From: a virus
Length of the DNA: 51,960 nucleotides
IMG/VR virus record: IMGVR_UViG_3300015371_001168
Location: 1 to 51,960 of that record
Direction: 5' to 3' (one strand)
The notes beneath the pieces are model-generated. The model did not search any database. It was not told the origin of the DNA and worked only from the letters and a program-made list of their open reading frames with translations. Below are positions 25,547 to 33,029 of the stretch, piece by piece. Made by a program: the position numbers and the translations under genes. Within the stretch, counting starts at the first letter, position 1; each line of letters opens with the position of its first letter.

Positions 25547-25925
25547 TGGTGGACTCCTTGAGTGCTGCTGTCTGCCGTGCCTTGCCAAACAGCCACGCCA
25601 CGGTCTCGGGTGCTATCTTCGCGCCTTGCGGTGGCGCAACGGCCGCTTCGACCACCTTAGGTTCCGGCGGCCGCTCCGCTCTGCGCTGCTCCAATATCTT
25701 GTCGAACAGCAAGAAGTCCGCGATCTGGTACGGCTCTGGTTTTTTCTTCTCGTCGCGGTTTACGTTGGCGATGATCGCGCAGATTTGAGCTGCGCGCGCA
25801 TCAGCTCTCCACCCTTCCTCGGGGAACAGGGTGAAATACTCACCCCAACGAAGCAGTTCTGGATAACTCATCGTGTCCAACAATTCATCCACCGTTCTAT
25901 GCATCAGCTTGGCCAGATGCATCAA
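25536..25925 (-). CDS. Tail assembly chaperone, GT-type frameshift extension
   Basis: Open frame in -1 relative to the gene at 25949-26263. Reading through the slippery site at 25955-25961 continues as RLEDNPSDIF into LMHLAKLMHRTVDELLDTM, giving a fusion of about 240 residues. The TTG at 25925 has no convincing ribosome site, so separate initiation is unlikely. Motifs SYPELLRWGEYFTLFPEE and PYQIADFLLFD match lambda T-like extensions (DUF4035-like). Helps assemble the tail tube around the tape measure, encoded next. Confidence 0.85.
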   Translation of the reverse strand: MMHLAKLMHRTVDELLDTMSYPELLRWGEYFTLFPEEGWRADARAAQICAIIANVNRDEKKKPEPYQIADFLLFDKILEQRRAERPPEPKVVEAAVAPPQGAKIAPETVAWLFGKARQTAALKESTSDH

Positions 25926-25948
25926 GAAAATATCCGACGGGTTATCCT

Positions 25949-26263
25949 CTAGGCGTTTTTTTCGAGTGCCCTCTTGAGCCCGATCGTCTCCGTAATAACT
26001 TCAGTGACCTTGTTCATTGCGGTAAGCCGCATGTCCAACACCTCTTCGACCTCTTGCTCCGACAATGGCGTACCAGCCTCGTCCTTGACCATGTAGTTCG
26101 AGAACAGACTGCGCGCGTTCTCGATGCCAGCACGGTCTGGGTTCTTCTTCAGCTTGTCCGCTTCTCGCAGCACCTCACGGCCCGATGGTTCCTTGACAAA
26201 GAACTGGAACACCTCACCCGCATCTTCGACCTTGACTTCATGAATCTTGGGCTTGAACGGCAT
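25949..26263 (-). CDS. Tail assembly chaperone, G-type
   Basis: 104 residues, alpha-helical after a beta start (FKPKIHEVKVEDAGEVFQFFVKEPSG). Lies between the tail tube gene and the tape measure, the usual place. Its Shine-Dalgarno (GAGAGGGG) is in the 3' arm of a long hairpin, so its translation may be held below that of the tube protein. The frame ends right after the slippery heptamer that yields the longer GT form. Confidence 0.85.
   Translation of the reverse strand: MPFKPKIHEVKVEDAGEVFQFFVKEPSGREVLREADKLKKNPDRAGIENARSLFSNYMVKDEAGTPLSEQEVEEVLDMRLTAMNKVTEVITETIGLKRALEKNA
25955..25961 (-). promoter_or_regulatory. Programmed -1 frameshift site A-AAA-AAC
   Basis: On the minus strand the codons GAA AAA AAC GCC TAG end the G-like gene. 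The heptamer A AAA AAC is in the canonical X XXY YYZ register, two codons before the stop, and the -1 frame is exactly that of the T-like frame. Known: this is the arrangement used by lambda G/GT and many siphophages. No strong downstream stem-loop is evident by eye. Confidence 0.9.
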
Positions 26264-26267
26264 GTGT

Positions 26268-26307
26268 TTCCCCTCTCAGGTTGTGCGCAACCTGCCCGAG
26301 AGGGGAA
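26268..26307 (-). promoter_or_regulatory. Hairpin sequestering the Shine-Dalgarno of the tail chaperone gene
   Basis: Inverted repeat: outer 10-bp stem (26268-26277 with 26298-26307, core CCCCTCTC/GAGAGGGG), inner 6-bp stem AGGTTG/CAACCT with a TGCG loop, and a 4-base one-sided bulge. On the minus-strand mRNA the last arm is GAGAGGGG, which is the ribosome site six bases before the ATG at 26263. There is no T-run after it, so it is not a rho-independent terminator. Confidence 0.75.
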
Positions 26308-26317
26308 GGCCACGCGG

Positions 26318-26749
26318 TTAGTTCGGGCTGTACGTCACGCCACCGGTTGTTTGGACCGTCATGCTCAGCTTCACCTTCGCGTCGACCGCATCGGACAACG
26401 CCCACTTGGACATGATGCCCAAGAACGTGAACTTGTGGAAGACCGTTCTGGTTGAATCGTGTGGCACTTGGACCTGGAACTCCGTCGGATCGGCCGAGGC
26501 GTTGAACAGATCGTACAGCGCCATCTGTACCGTGCCGCCGGTAAAGTTGCACTCGAGGTCGATTGTGCCGTTGTCGGCAAGGCCCGGCAGATATTCCTTC
26601 CGGGTCGATTGCAAGTGCGACACGTCGATCAGGCTCAACGTCCCGTTCGGGCCGGAGATGGACGTGACCTCCTCGAGTTCGACGAACGCCGACGGTGAAC
26701 CAGACGACGTGGAGTGTAGTACTTTGCTGCCTTGACTGTTGATGGCCAC
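26318..26749 (-). CDS. Major tail (tube) protein
   Basis: 143 residues, GTG start with AGGAG six bases upstream. Seen: VTSISGPNGTLSLIDVSHLQSTRKEYLPGLADNGTIDLECNFTGG is split here only into its key points: SISGP, DVSHL, KEYLPGLADNGTI. Known: '..I.GP......DVT.L.S...E...GL.DNG.....' is the hallmark of siphophage tail tube proteins. Lies between the tail completion genes and the G/GT chaperones, as expected. Probably the most abundant tail protein. Confidence 0.88.
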   Translation of the reverse strand: MAINSQGSKVLHSTSSGSPSAFVELEEVTSISGPNGTLSLIDVSHLQSTRKEYLPGLADNGTIDLECNFTGGTVQMALYDLFNASADPTEFQVQVPHDSTRTVFHKFTFLGIMSKWALSDAVDAKVKLSMTVQTTGGVTYSPN

Positions 26750-26868
26750 GATGGGCTCCTATGCCTAATGCATCAGGGCGGCCATCGTCCATCTGCGCAG
26801 CAACAGCGGGGCAGATTCGCGGACCCGAACGGGTGGTGCGGACCATGTCTAGCGCGGCTTGCGCGGAA
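26750..26868. other. 119-base gap upstream of the tail tube gene
   Basis: No supported gene. It holds the AGGAG site for the tube gene and a small inverted repeat ACCCG/CGGGT near 26823-26834. No convincing promoter boxes can be read. A dedicated promoter for an abundant tube protein would be plausible here but is not shown. Confidence 0.5.
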
Positions 26869-27045
26869 CTAGTCATGGAGATTAGATCTAAGATCGGTGA
26901 CATTATCTAAAAGCTGCTCTCGCTTGTGTCGTTCTGCTTCGATCAGCTTGTCTTCGCTCTCCAAGTATTTCTTCCACACGTTGATGATCATCTGCAACGC
27001 GCGAATAATCGTTTCATGCAGCAGCCGTTGGTGCGGTGTCATCAT
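26869..27045 (-). CDS. Small helical hypothetical protein
   Basis: 58 residues. The start is set by ATGA overlap with the gene before (27042-27045). One long amphipathic, highly charged helix or coiled coil (ALQMIINVWKKYLESEDKL, then AERHKREQLL). It sits between the tail completion and tube genes, where an extra small gene is uncommon. Function unknown. Confidence 0.55.
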   Translation of the reverse strand: MMTPHQRLLHETIIRALQMIINVWKKYLESEDKLIEAERHKREQLLDNVTDLRSNLHD

Positions 27046-27404
27046 GCTTGCTGCAACCACAACGTGAATTCACGGCTAGACCGAAAGCGTTCTGTGTCTG
27101 TCTCAAATGGATCAGCGCCGGCGACGCTGATCGCATTTACCTGAAAGTGTAGGCTGGCCAACATGGCCAACCGCGCCGCCTCGATCTGCGAATCCGCCGA
27201 TAGCCGCGTTCCCGCCCACGAATCAACTTGCACGTAGCGCACGATCAAGCCTGACGGGCCAAGCAAATGGAAATCGTCTTCGCCCGTAATCAACGTGAAT
27301 GTAAGCGCCGGCAGGATGACCCGCTGCGGCAATATTTCCGGGTACACCCGCGCCGACGGTGAGCCACCGGCAAGCGCTGCAAACACGGCCTCATACAACG
27401 TCAT
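27042..27404 (-). CDS. Tail completion protein (DUF3168-like)
   Basis: 120 residues starting MTLYEAVFAALAGGSPSARVYP, with an LPALTFTLITG strand, an HLLGPSG segment and YVQVDSWAGT. Known: this N-terminus plus '...R.QVD.WA.....A..L...' is typical of the DUF3168 / gpU-like terminator family, which caps the tail at the head side. Overlaps both neighbours by ATGA. Confidence 0.85.
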   Translation of the reverse strand: MTLYEAVFAALAGGSPSARVYPEILPQRVILPALTFTLITGEDDFHLLGPSGLIVRYVQVDSWAGTRLSADSQIEAARLAMLASLHFQVNAISVAGADPFETDTERFRSSREFTLWLQQA

Positions 27405-27865
27405 CGTGCTGCATCCTCTATCGCATCGCCCAACGGGATTCGCATGGCCTCGATCGCTTCATTGGTGTTGTTTACGAACGCCGGCCGCAAGAATGGCCTT
27501 GCGTGCATCTTGCTTGTGCCAAATTCCAGGAACTTGCCATACATTGCCGGATTGTGTTCCCTGACCTTGCCTGCAATGCCTTTGAGTCGGTTGCCACGAC
27601 TAACGCGATACCGAGTCCAGCGCACCGTGATGCGATACGTCGCCCAGTGCGGCGGAGAGCGCCGATAGGCCGCAATAATGTTGGCGCGCAATTCCCCCGT
27701 AACATCCTTGAATGCGGTCGACTCCTTCGCTGCCTTCTTGATGATCGCCGCCGCAGTCAACGCCGCTTTGCGCAAGCCTTGCCGCTCAACCTTCGGGCCC
27801 AGACTGTGCAGCTTGTCGGCCAGCTCTTTGAAGCCACTAATTTTGATCGTTACGAACTCGCTCAT
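27401..27865 (-). CDS. HK97 gp10-like head-tail connector protein
   Basis: 154 residues. The start is set by ATGA overlap with the adaptor gene. Seen: ISGFKELADKLHSLGPKVERQ, a helix with AALTAAAIIKKAAKE, YGKFLEFGTSKMHARPFLRPAF. Known: '(Y/A)xxxEFGTxxxxArPFlRPA' is the signature of HK97 gp10 family neck or tail-completion proteins. Acts at the head-tail joint. Confidence 0.9.
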   Translation of the reverse strand: MSEFVTIKISGFKELADKLHSLGPKVERQGLRKAALTAAAIIKKAAKESTAFKDVTGELRANIIAAYRRSPPHWATYRITVRWTRYRVSRGNRLKGIAGKVREHNPAMYGKFLEFGTSKMHARPFLRPAFVNNTNEAIEAMRIPLGDAIEDAAR

Positions 27866-28185
27866 GGAATCAGCCCTGTCTCGCAGACGCATTCGTAGGT
27901 GATGTGCCTGTATTCTATGTCGTCGACCGTAACAATATCGTAGACCCTCTCCTGGAACCGAATGCGCATCGTCTCAAGCAAGCCTGGGAAGTAGCGCATC
28001 GTAATTACCACTCGTCCTACCGCGAGCTTTTCCTGCGCCCGGTAAATCTCGTCACCACTAAGATCGCGAATGTCCGCCCAACGTCGGCTGAACAACGAGT
28101 AGATCTTAATAGGCTGGCCAGCCGTGTCCTGAACTTCGACATAACTTTCTATGTCGACCAAATGCCTAAGTCGACCAGCTCTCAT
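27862..28185 (-). CDS. Head-tail adaptor (head closure) protein
   Basis: 107 residues starting MRAGRLRHLVDIESYVE, then RRWADIRDLSGDEIYRAQE and RIRFQERVYDIVTVDDI. Known: a start in '(M)(R)AG(R/K)L(R)H(R/L)V.I' and a '.W..I..L.G.E...A' block identify the phage head-tail joining family (SPP1 gp16 / HK97 gp7-like). It follows the gp6-like connector with an ATGA overlap. Confidence 0.9.
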   Translation of the reverse strand: MRAGRLRHLVDIESYVEVQDTAGQPIKIYSLFSRRWADIRDLSGDEIYRAQEKLAVGRVVITMRYFPGLLETMRIRFQERVYDIVTVDDIEYRHITYECVCETGLIP

Positions 28186-28931
28186 GCAAACCCTTGCCGC
28201 ACACGGTACAAGTCGAGCAAGACCTTGGCGCCGATTGGAATCTCTGTGATCGCAAGACTGCTCCTGTTACCGGAAATAGTCTCCTCCCTGTTCTCGTAAA
28301 GATGCCCGAGCACCAGCTTGATCGCGGCTACCACGCTCTCTGGAATCGGGTTAGGATTAGGACTATTCCCGGGCAAATCATAGCCCACGGCATAGCGTAT
28401 CCGCGCCGCCGCTGGATTGTTCGAGGTCGTCGGCCACGACATGCTATACAACCTAGGCGGAAACACATAGTCGTCGAGAATGTAGCCCGACGCTGCAATG
28501 GGAATTTGTGTGCCGGTGCTGTCGGCGTAGGAGACCGACTGAATGCCCGCAATCGGTGGCATTGGCAGTTCGACGTACTGCGTGCAGTACGTGTTCTGAC
28601 CACTCGAGCCGCTGTACAGATACGCCGATGCCGGCATGAATGAACGGCCGCCTAGCTCTACCACTTGCGACGCTAGGGCAAGACCACTATATGCTTCGCA
28701 GTACTGCCTAGCAGCAGTAATCAACGCCGTGATCAATGGATCATCCGGATGCACGCTTGGACTGCCTGCATCATCAGTGATCCGCAAGTGCAGTTTAGCT
28801 TGGCCTAACGTTACCGGCTCTATCGTCGCGGGAACAATGACCTTGAGTCCCCAACGCGCCAGCACATCATAGTAACCAACTGGCAGCGTCGCAGCGGCAA
28901 TGGCAGAGCTGGTCGTGGTGGTCGTCGGCAT
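28182..28931 (-). CDS. gp6-like head-tail connector protein
   Basis: 249 residues. Residues 20-95 contain PATIEPVTLGQAKLHLRI, DDPLITALITAARQYCEAYSG, ELPMPPI and IQSVSYAD, a pattern shared by HK97 gp6 / phiE125 gp8-type connectors; the C-terminus has IPESVVAAIKLVLGHLYENRE. It forms a ring under the portal. The portal gene lies about 16 kb upstream, an unusual separation. It starts by TAATG overlap with the glycosyltransferase before it. Confidence 0.88.
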   Translation of the reverse strand: MPTTTTTSSAIAAATLPVGYYDVLARWGLKVIVPATIEPVTLGQAKLHLRITDDAGSPSVHPDDPLITALITAARQYCEAYSGLALASQVVELGGRSFMPASAYLYSGSSGQNTYCTQYVELPMPPIAGIQSVSYADSTGTQIPIAASGYILDDYVFPPRLYSMSWPTTSNNPAAARIRYAVGYDLPGNSPNPNPIPESVVAAIKLVLGHLYENREETISGNRSSLAITEIPIGAKVLLDLYRVRQGFA

Positions 28932-29620
28932 TATCGTCTCGCCTCGTACCAGATGCTCGAGTGCGCAGAGTCTGCAAGGCCTGGCATGTCGGGCGTTCCT
29001 AGCGTGTAGTGCGCGATCATTGGCCGCTCCGGCTTGGGCTGCATGCCGACCAACCAGTTAGCTTCCATGGGCAGCTCTCCTATCTCCTCGTCAGCCAACC
29101 ATTTAAAGGCGTGCAAGTCGCGGCCCGGCCATTGATTCAACGCCATCAAGTTGAGGCGCGCGTTGGCGGGGTGGTCGCAGTTCCACAGCATGACAGAAGA
29201 CCAAAGCTTGCGCGGATAAGTAGTCTGCTTTTGGCCATCCATCTTAACGTCGCCGAAATCCTGCTGAAGCTTGAACTCCCTATGCTTCACAACTTGCAGC
29301 GCTTTGGCCGGATCCGCAACAGCCTGCAATTGGTTGGGGTCTTCCATGAACACCGTATCCGAATCGGCGAACAGGCACCAGCCAGAATGGCACAGGATGT
29401 GGCAGAAGAACCGTGCGATCGCAAACTCTGTCGACTGCGGTGCGCTCGAGTTCAAGTCCCACATTTGGCCGCGACGATCCAATGGCCTAGTCAAAAGCCC
29501 GTGCGCTCTAAGTCGATCCTCCCGCAACGGTATCACGTCACAACCAAAACGGCGGGCGGTCCGTTCCGCAACGCGGAAAGCGCCTTCGGTTCTGGAGTCC
29601 CAACCAATGTAGACCTTCAT
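28931..29620 (-). CDS. GT8-like glycosyltransferase
   Basis: 229 residues; the start is set by ATGA overlap. Seen: MKVYIGWDSRTEGAFRVAE at the N-terminus, STEFAIARFF, and a DxD motif in WCLFADSDTVFMEDP (near residue 100), then KLWSSVMLWNC. Known: a GWDSRE-type N-terminus and DSD metal site fit GT-A-fold glycosyltransferases of the GT8 type. Inferred to add a sugar to a virion or host glycan within the surrounding GT/methyltransferase cluster. The acceptor is unknown. Confidence 0.8.
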   Translation of the reverse strand: MKVYIGWDSRTEGAFRVAERTARRFGCDVIPLREDRLRAHGLLTRPLDRRGQMWDLNSSAPQSTEFAIARFFCHILCHSGWCLFADSDTVFMEDPNQLQAVADPAKALQVVKHREFKLQQDFGDVKMDGQKQTTYPRKLWSSVMLWNCDHPANARLNLMALNQWPGRDLHAFKWLADEEIGELPMEANWLVGMQPKPERPMIAHYTLGTPDMPGLADSAHSSIWYEARR

Positions 29621-30132
29621 GCCTTGCGTGCCTCTATCCGCATATCGCGATTGATGCGACCTGTTGGATGCCACTGTGTCGCTGCATCGGTGATGGTGTG
29701 GAAGCCGTTCAGTTGCAGGAACTGGCGCAAGGTCTTGGGCGTCCAACCCCAGCGATGACACATGAACGGATCATTGTGCGAGGGGTCGCCGTACAGGCCC
29801 CACAGACTGAATTCTTCTGGCGTGCGATTGTTGATCGTGTAACCGGTCAACACATTCTGGCAGCATTTGTACAAGTCCGGCAGTTCGAGAATCAACCGGC
29901 CGTTCGGCTTCAGCAAGCGCCGCCACTCGGCCACGGTGATCTCGCACTCCCACCGATAGATGTGCTCAAAGCCGTGAATGACCATCAACTCATCCGCGCA
30001 GCCGTCGGGCAAAGGGATCTTTTTGGCCTCAGCCAGAATCTCCGGCGCGCGTGGCGCCTTAGGCGATCGTGCCACGTCAATGTTCACCCAACCATCCAGC
30101 ACTTGGCGACCACAGCACACGTTCAGTCTCAC
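29617..30132 (-). CDS. Class I SAM-dependent methyltransferase
   Basis: 171 residues from a GTG that overlaps the upstream stop (GTGA). Motif I-like LNVCCGRQVLDGWVNIDV, then ADELMVIHGFEHI and a post-motif block WRRLLKPNGRLILELPD. Known: this is the small methyltransferase type frequent in glycan-modification clusters. Probably methylates a sugar or a protein terminus. Lies between two glycosyltransferase-like genes. Confidence 0.82.
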   Translation of the reverse strand: MRLNVCCGRQVLDGWVNIDVARSPKAPRAPEILAEAKKIPLPDGCADELMVIHGFEHIYRWECEITVAEWRRLLKPNGRLILELPDLYKCCQNVLTGYTINNRTPEEFSLWGLYGDPSHNDPFMCHRWGWTPKTLRQFLQLNGFHTITDAATQWHPTGRINRDMRIEARKA

Positions 30133-30926
30133 GATGCTTCCTGCAATTGAGGCGTGACTAAGTGGGAGACAAAATCCCACGCTTGCTCTAGTTCACTGTT
30201 CTTCCATTGCCACCACGCCAAGCGCTGCAAGAACTCCAGTCGATTGTCGACCGTGTAGGGCCGTGACTGCAACCACACGGCGGCTCCGTCCTCGCACTCA
30301 AAGGGAACGCCAGCCACCGCAGCGTCGCAGGCGACGTTGGAATGACGGCAGACAACGAGGGATGCACCTTTGAGCAGTCTCTCGATAGGGGAGTGTTCGT
30401 CCACGCGGCACCCTAGCTCCACCGGCGGCCCACTGCCCGGCTTCGGCCTGTAAATAATCTCGTGGTGGGGGAAACGCTTGCGGAGCGTTAGGTACCGCAG
30501 TCTCTCCCATTCATGCTCATGCAAATAGAGCCGCGACTTCATGCCTAGACCGATCAGGATGATGGGACCGTCTCGCTGGTAGTCTTCGCGTAACGGAAGC
30601 TTGAGCGCCGCCCAGCGAGTACCATCCAGTGCAGCCTGCGCCAGCCAATGCTGCGGATGGTCGTGGTCCACTGAGCAGCGCATGTGATTCTTGCGGTCAA
30701 AATAACCAAGGTCCCATAGCCAGACATGACGGCCACTCTTAACGTGCTTCTTGCGTGCGAAGTCCATCTCCAACGCGCCCACACCGTACAGCCACAGCCA
30801 TTCGTGGTCGCCTCGATACTTGTCGGTCACGTAGACATTGGGGAACGTGACACGCAGCGCCATGACCAGATCAGCGGCGCGCTGCACCATGTTGCCGCCG
30901 ACTAGAAGTTCAGCGTTTGTAACCAT
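30129..30926 (-). CDS. GT-B-like capsule-type glycosyltransferase
   Basis: 265 residues. Seen: IILIGLGMKSRL, HHEIIYRPKPGSGP, RVDEHSPIERLLKGASLVVCRHSNVACDAAVAGVPFECEDG and FLQRLAWWQW (each read as separate points). The 'SLVVCxHSNxAxDAxxxGVP' block is typical of the nucleotide-sugar side of KpsC/KpsS-type GT-B enzymes. The C-terminal FLQRLAWWQW matches the MFRRLIWAQW of the gene at 32250, so they are paralogues. Overlaps the next upstream gene by 25 bases. Confidence 0.7.
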   Translation of the reverse strand: MVTNAELLVGGNMVQRAADLVMALRVTFPNVYVTDKYRGDHEWLWLYGVGALEMDFARKKHVKSGRHVWLWDLGYFDRKNHMRCSVDHDHPQHWLAQAALDGTRWAALKLPLREDYQRDGPIILIGLGMKSRLYLHEHEWERLRYLTLRKRFPHHEIIYRPKPGSGPPVELGCRVDEHSPIERLLKGASLVVCRHSNVACDAAVAGVPFECEDGAAVWLQSRPYTVDNRLEFLQRLAWWQWKNSELEQAWDFVSHLVTPQLQEAS

Positions 30927-31744
30927 GCTTGGTACTCGGCCGCGATCCGCTCTAGGCTTAGTGTCCCCGCTTGGAGTTGCCGGCTGGCTTTCGCTCGCGC
31001 TTCTTGCGACGTGAGACTTTCGTATGCGGCACCGACATCATCCGGTTCTGATACCCAAACTTCTCCTCCTGCGGCCGTTTCTTCATACGCCTCCTCATGG
31101 TCTGCAATGCATGGCGTGCCCGAGCCTTGCGCATTGGCCAGCTTCACGTTGGACTTCCACCGCTTGGCCGGATAGCCGCGGCAATCGCGCACTGCCAGCA
31201 CGATGTCAACTGCATCCAAGCTGGCCGGGTTGATCACAAACTCCCAGCCTCGGGTCTTGCACTCCCGCTCTATCGTGTCGCGCCAATGGCCCAAGTAGTG
31301 CGGCGCGCCTTCGTATCCCACCTTCTGCACGCGTTCGCGGATTGGGTTCTGCCGTTGGCCGGGCCGAGGATGATGCGGCAGCGCGAGCACAGGCAATTCA
31401 AACTCCCGGCAGTCTTCGGCCATAGCGCGTGTCGCAGCGACCAATCCCACGGGCTGAATGTCGCGCACCTGTCGCCGCAGCCAATCCATGCACTGCGATC
31501 GTTGCCACTCCACATTGCCCACCGGCTGCGGCCATCCATCCACGACATCGTAGACCAGTGGCAACTTGGCCACGCGCAAGCGATGCAGCAAGTCCGCAGG
31601 GGCGCGCTTGACCACGATGCCGAGATCAAAGCCCGACAATCGGCTCGCGTTCGCCTGCACGGTCGCGCCGATGGCTTCGCCCAGCTGTTGGCCACGAATG
31701 CACCAACTGCCGGACGTACCGCGCCCAGTCACCAGCAGATTCAC
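30902..31744 (-). CDS. GT4-like glycosyltransferase
   Basis: 280 residues from a GTG overlapping the upstream stop (GTGA); a longer frame is rejected for lack of a ribosome site. Seen: LPLVYDVVDGWPQP, VGLVAATRAMAEDC, VLALPHHPRPG, KVGYEGAPHYLG and SNVKLANAQGSGTPCIADHEEAYEE (points). Known: the YEG...KxxNAxxxGxPxI..E pattern is that of GT-B retaining transferases. The donor and acceptor cannot be read. Confidence 0.78.
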   Translation of the reverse strand: MNLLVTGRGTSGSWCIRGQQLGEAIGATVQANASRLSGFDLGIVVKRAPADLLHRLRVAKLPLVYDVVDGWPQPVGNVEWQRSQCMDWLRRQVRDIQPVGLVAATRAMAEDCREFELPVLALPHHPRPGQRQNPIRERVQKVGYEGAPHYLGHWRDTIERECKTRGWEFVINPASLDAVDIVLAVRDCRGYPAKRWKSNVKLANAQGSGTPCIADHEEAYEETAAGGEVWVSEPDDVGAAYESLTSQEARAKASRQLQAGTLSLERIAAEYQAWLQTLNF

Positions 31745-32253
31745 AGCAAGCCTCCGAAGCCGCACACTTGGGTTCGCGCAAAGTAGAGTGAGCCGTACTG
31801 CCAATGGTTGTCGACTTTGTCGGGCACGAACTGCAACGCAACCCATTTAATCGCTGGCAGCAAGATGCGCACCGCGTCCTCCGTAAAGCGCCAAAAGTCG
31901 GAGGGGTAACCGTGCACGCGCCAGACAAATGGCACCTGCACAAAGATCGTTCCATCTATGGCCAGCAACCGCTCCAAGTTGGCGGCCAGCAGCCACGGTC
32001 TCCTTGCGTGCTCAAGCACCGAAATACAATCGATGTGGTCAAACTTTCCCAAGTCCGGCGGCAGCGGCTCTTCCAAGTTAACGACTCGGTCGACTCCCAC
32101 TCCTGGCACCATATCCACCCCCAACACGTTGCGATACAACTTGCGCCGGTCCTGCCTTGTCGGGTACAACCGCGAACCTGCGACCAGCACCCGAGCATCC
32201 TTCCTGATCTTGACGTAGAGCGATTCAAATTGGTCGGTGCTGGTGATCCTCAC
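31741..32253 (-). CDS. Class I SAM-dependent methyltransferase
   Basis: 170 residues, GTG start overlapping the upstream stop. Motif I is partly degenerate (VLVAGSRLYPT) but GVDMVPGVGVDRVVNLE, FDHIDCISVLEHARRPW and GTIFVQVPFVWRVHGYPSDFWRFTEDA match methyltransferase type 11 proteins found with glycosyltransferases. Likely a sugar O-methyltransferase. Confidence 0.78.
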   Translation of the reverse strand: MRITSTDQFESLYVKIRKDARVLVAGSRLYPTRQDRRKLYRNVLGVDMVPGVGVDRVVNLEEPLPPDLGKFDHIDCISVLEHARRPWLLAANLERLLAIDGTIFVQVPFVWRVHGYPSDFWRFTEDAVRILLPAIKWVALQFVPDKVDNHWQYGSLYFARTQVCGFGGLL

Positions 32254-33029
32254 GCCGCTACCCGTTCCTTGTGCAGCAGCGCTTTGAACGCGGAGCCGCT
32301 CCTAATTTCGCCGATCCGCCATTGTGCCCAAATCAGTCGCCTGAACATCTGCAACCGCAGCGCATCATCGCGCAGCGGTGGCTTAGTTCCAAACTCACAC
32401 ACATGCGTGGCCGCCTTAGCGCCGATCCATTGCTTGAAGTCGTACCACACTGGAATGCCTAGCATCAACGCTCGCAGCGCGGCGCTACTCGCCCAAGTGA
32501 CCACACTCTGCGCGTTTTGCAGATCACGCTCAAGCGGAATCTGGAGGTTCCTGTTACCCGGATGGTGACGCACTCGACCGGTACGCAATTTCAACCGCAT
32601 GTTCTCAGCCCAGTGGTCTGGCGACGCGATGTTCTTCTCTCCAATTCCGCGCTGGCCAAGAATCACGGTCTCGCTACCTGCTGTGCGCCATGGCGCAAGC
32701 TCAATCTTGAGTCTGTCCCACCGGGCATCGTCGCCGGCTGGCCATTGGCCTGCGCCTGCGTGGTGACCGATCGCCATGGCAAACCATTCGTCGTCCAGCC
32801 ACAGCTTGCCAAGGTAGCCGTTCTCGCACACGACCACTCGCGCTCCATGCCCCTCGAAGAATCTGGCCATTTCGTCGAAGTAGCCGTAGCGCTGCCAAAC
32901 CACGAGCACGTCATCAAAGCCGGGCTTTTGCAAATTAGGCACGAGATCGTATCCAGCATTGCGCAGCCCCAAGCAGAATGAGTCGCGGCGATACTGCAAG
33001 GCTTCTCTAATCAGGCAGACAGCGCGCAT
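32250..33029 (-). CDS. GT-B-like glycosyltransferase, paralogue of the gene at 30129
   Basis: 259 residues. Seen: DDVLVVWQRYGYFDEMARFFEGHGARVVVCENGYLG, HWAENMRLKLRTGRVRHHPGNRN, SVVTWASSAALRALMLGIPVWYD (points only). The late block parallels SLVVCRHSNVACDAAVAGVP of the neighbour, indicating the same GT-B C-terminal fold. Related proteins occur in capsule synthesis and in phage genomes. Function inferred from fold and context. Confidence 0.7.
   Translation of the reverse strand: MRAVCLIREALQYRRDSFCLGLRNAGYDLVPNLQKPGFDDVLVVWQRYGYFDEMARFFEGHGARVVVCENGYLGKLWLDDEWFAMAIGHHAGAGQWPAGDDARWDRLKIELAPWRTAGSETVILGQRGIGEKNIASPDHWAENMRLKLRTGRVRHHPGNRNLQIPLERDLQNAQSVVTWASSAALRALMLGIPVWYDFKQWIGAKAATHVCEFGTKPPLRDDALRLQMFRRLIWAQWRIGEIRSGSAFKALLHKERVAA

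Noticed and set aside
26268-26307. Rho-independent terminator after the tail tube gene
   Set aside because: The stem is strong but no T-run follows on the minus strand, and its arm contains the next gene's ribosome site, so a translational role fits better.
26238-26903. 221-codon minus-strand frame across the tail tube gene
   Set aside because: Overlaps the whole tube gene in another frame; Arg/Gly-rich with no domain and no ribosome site.
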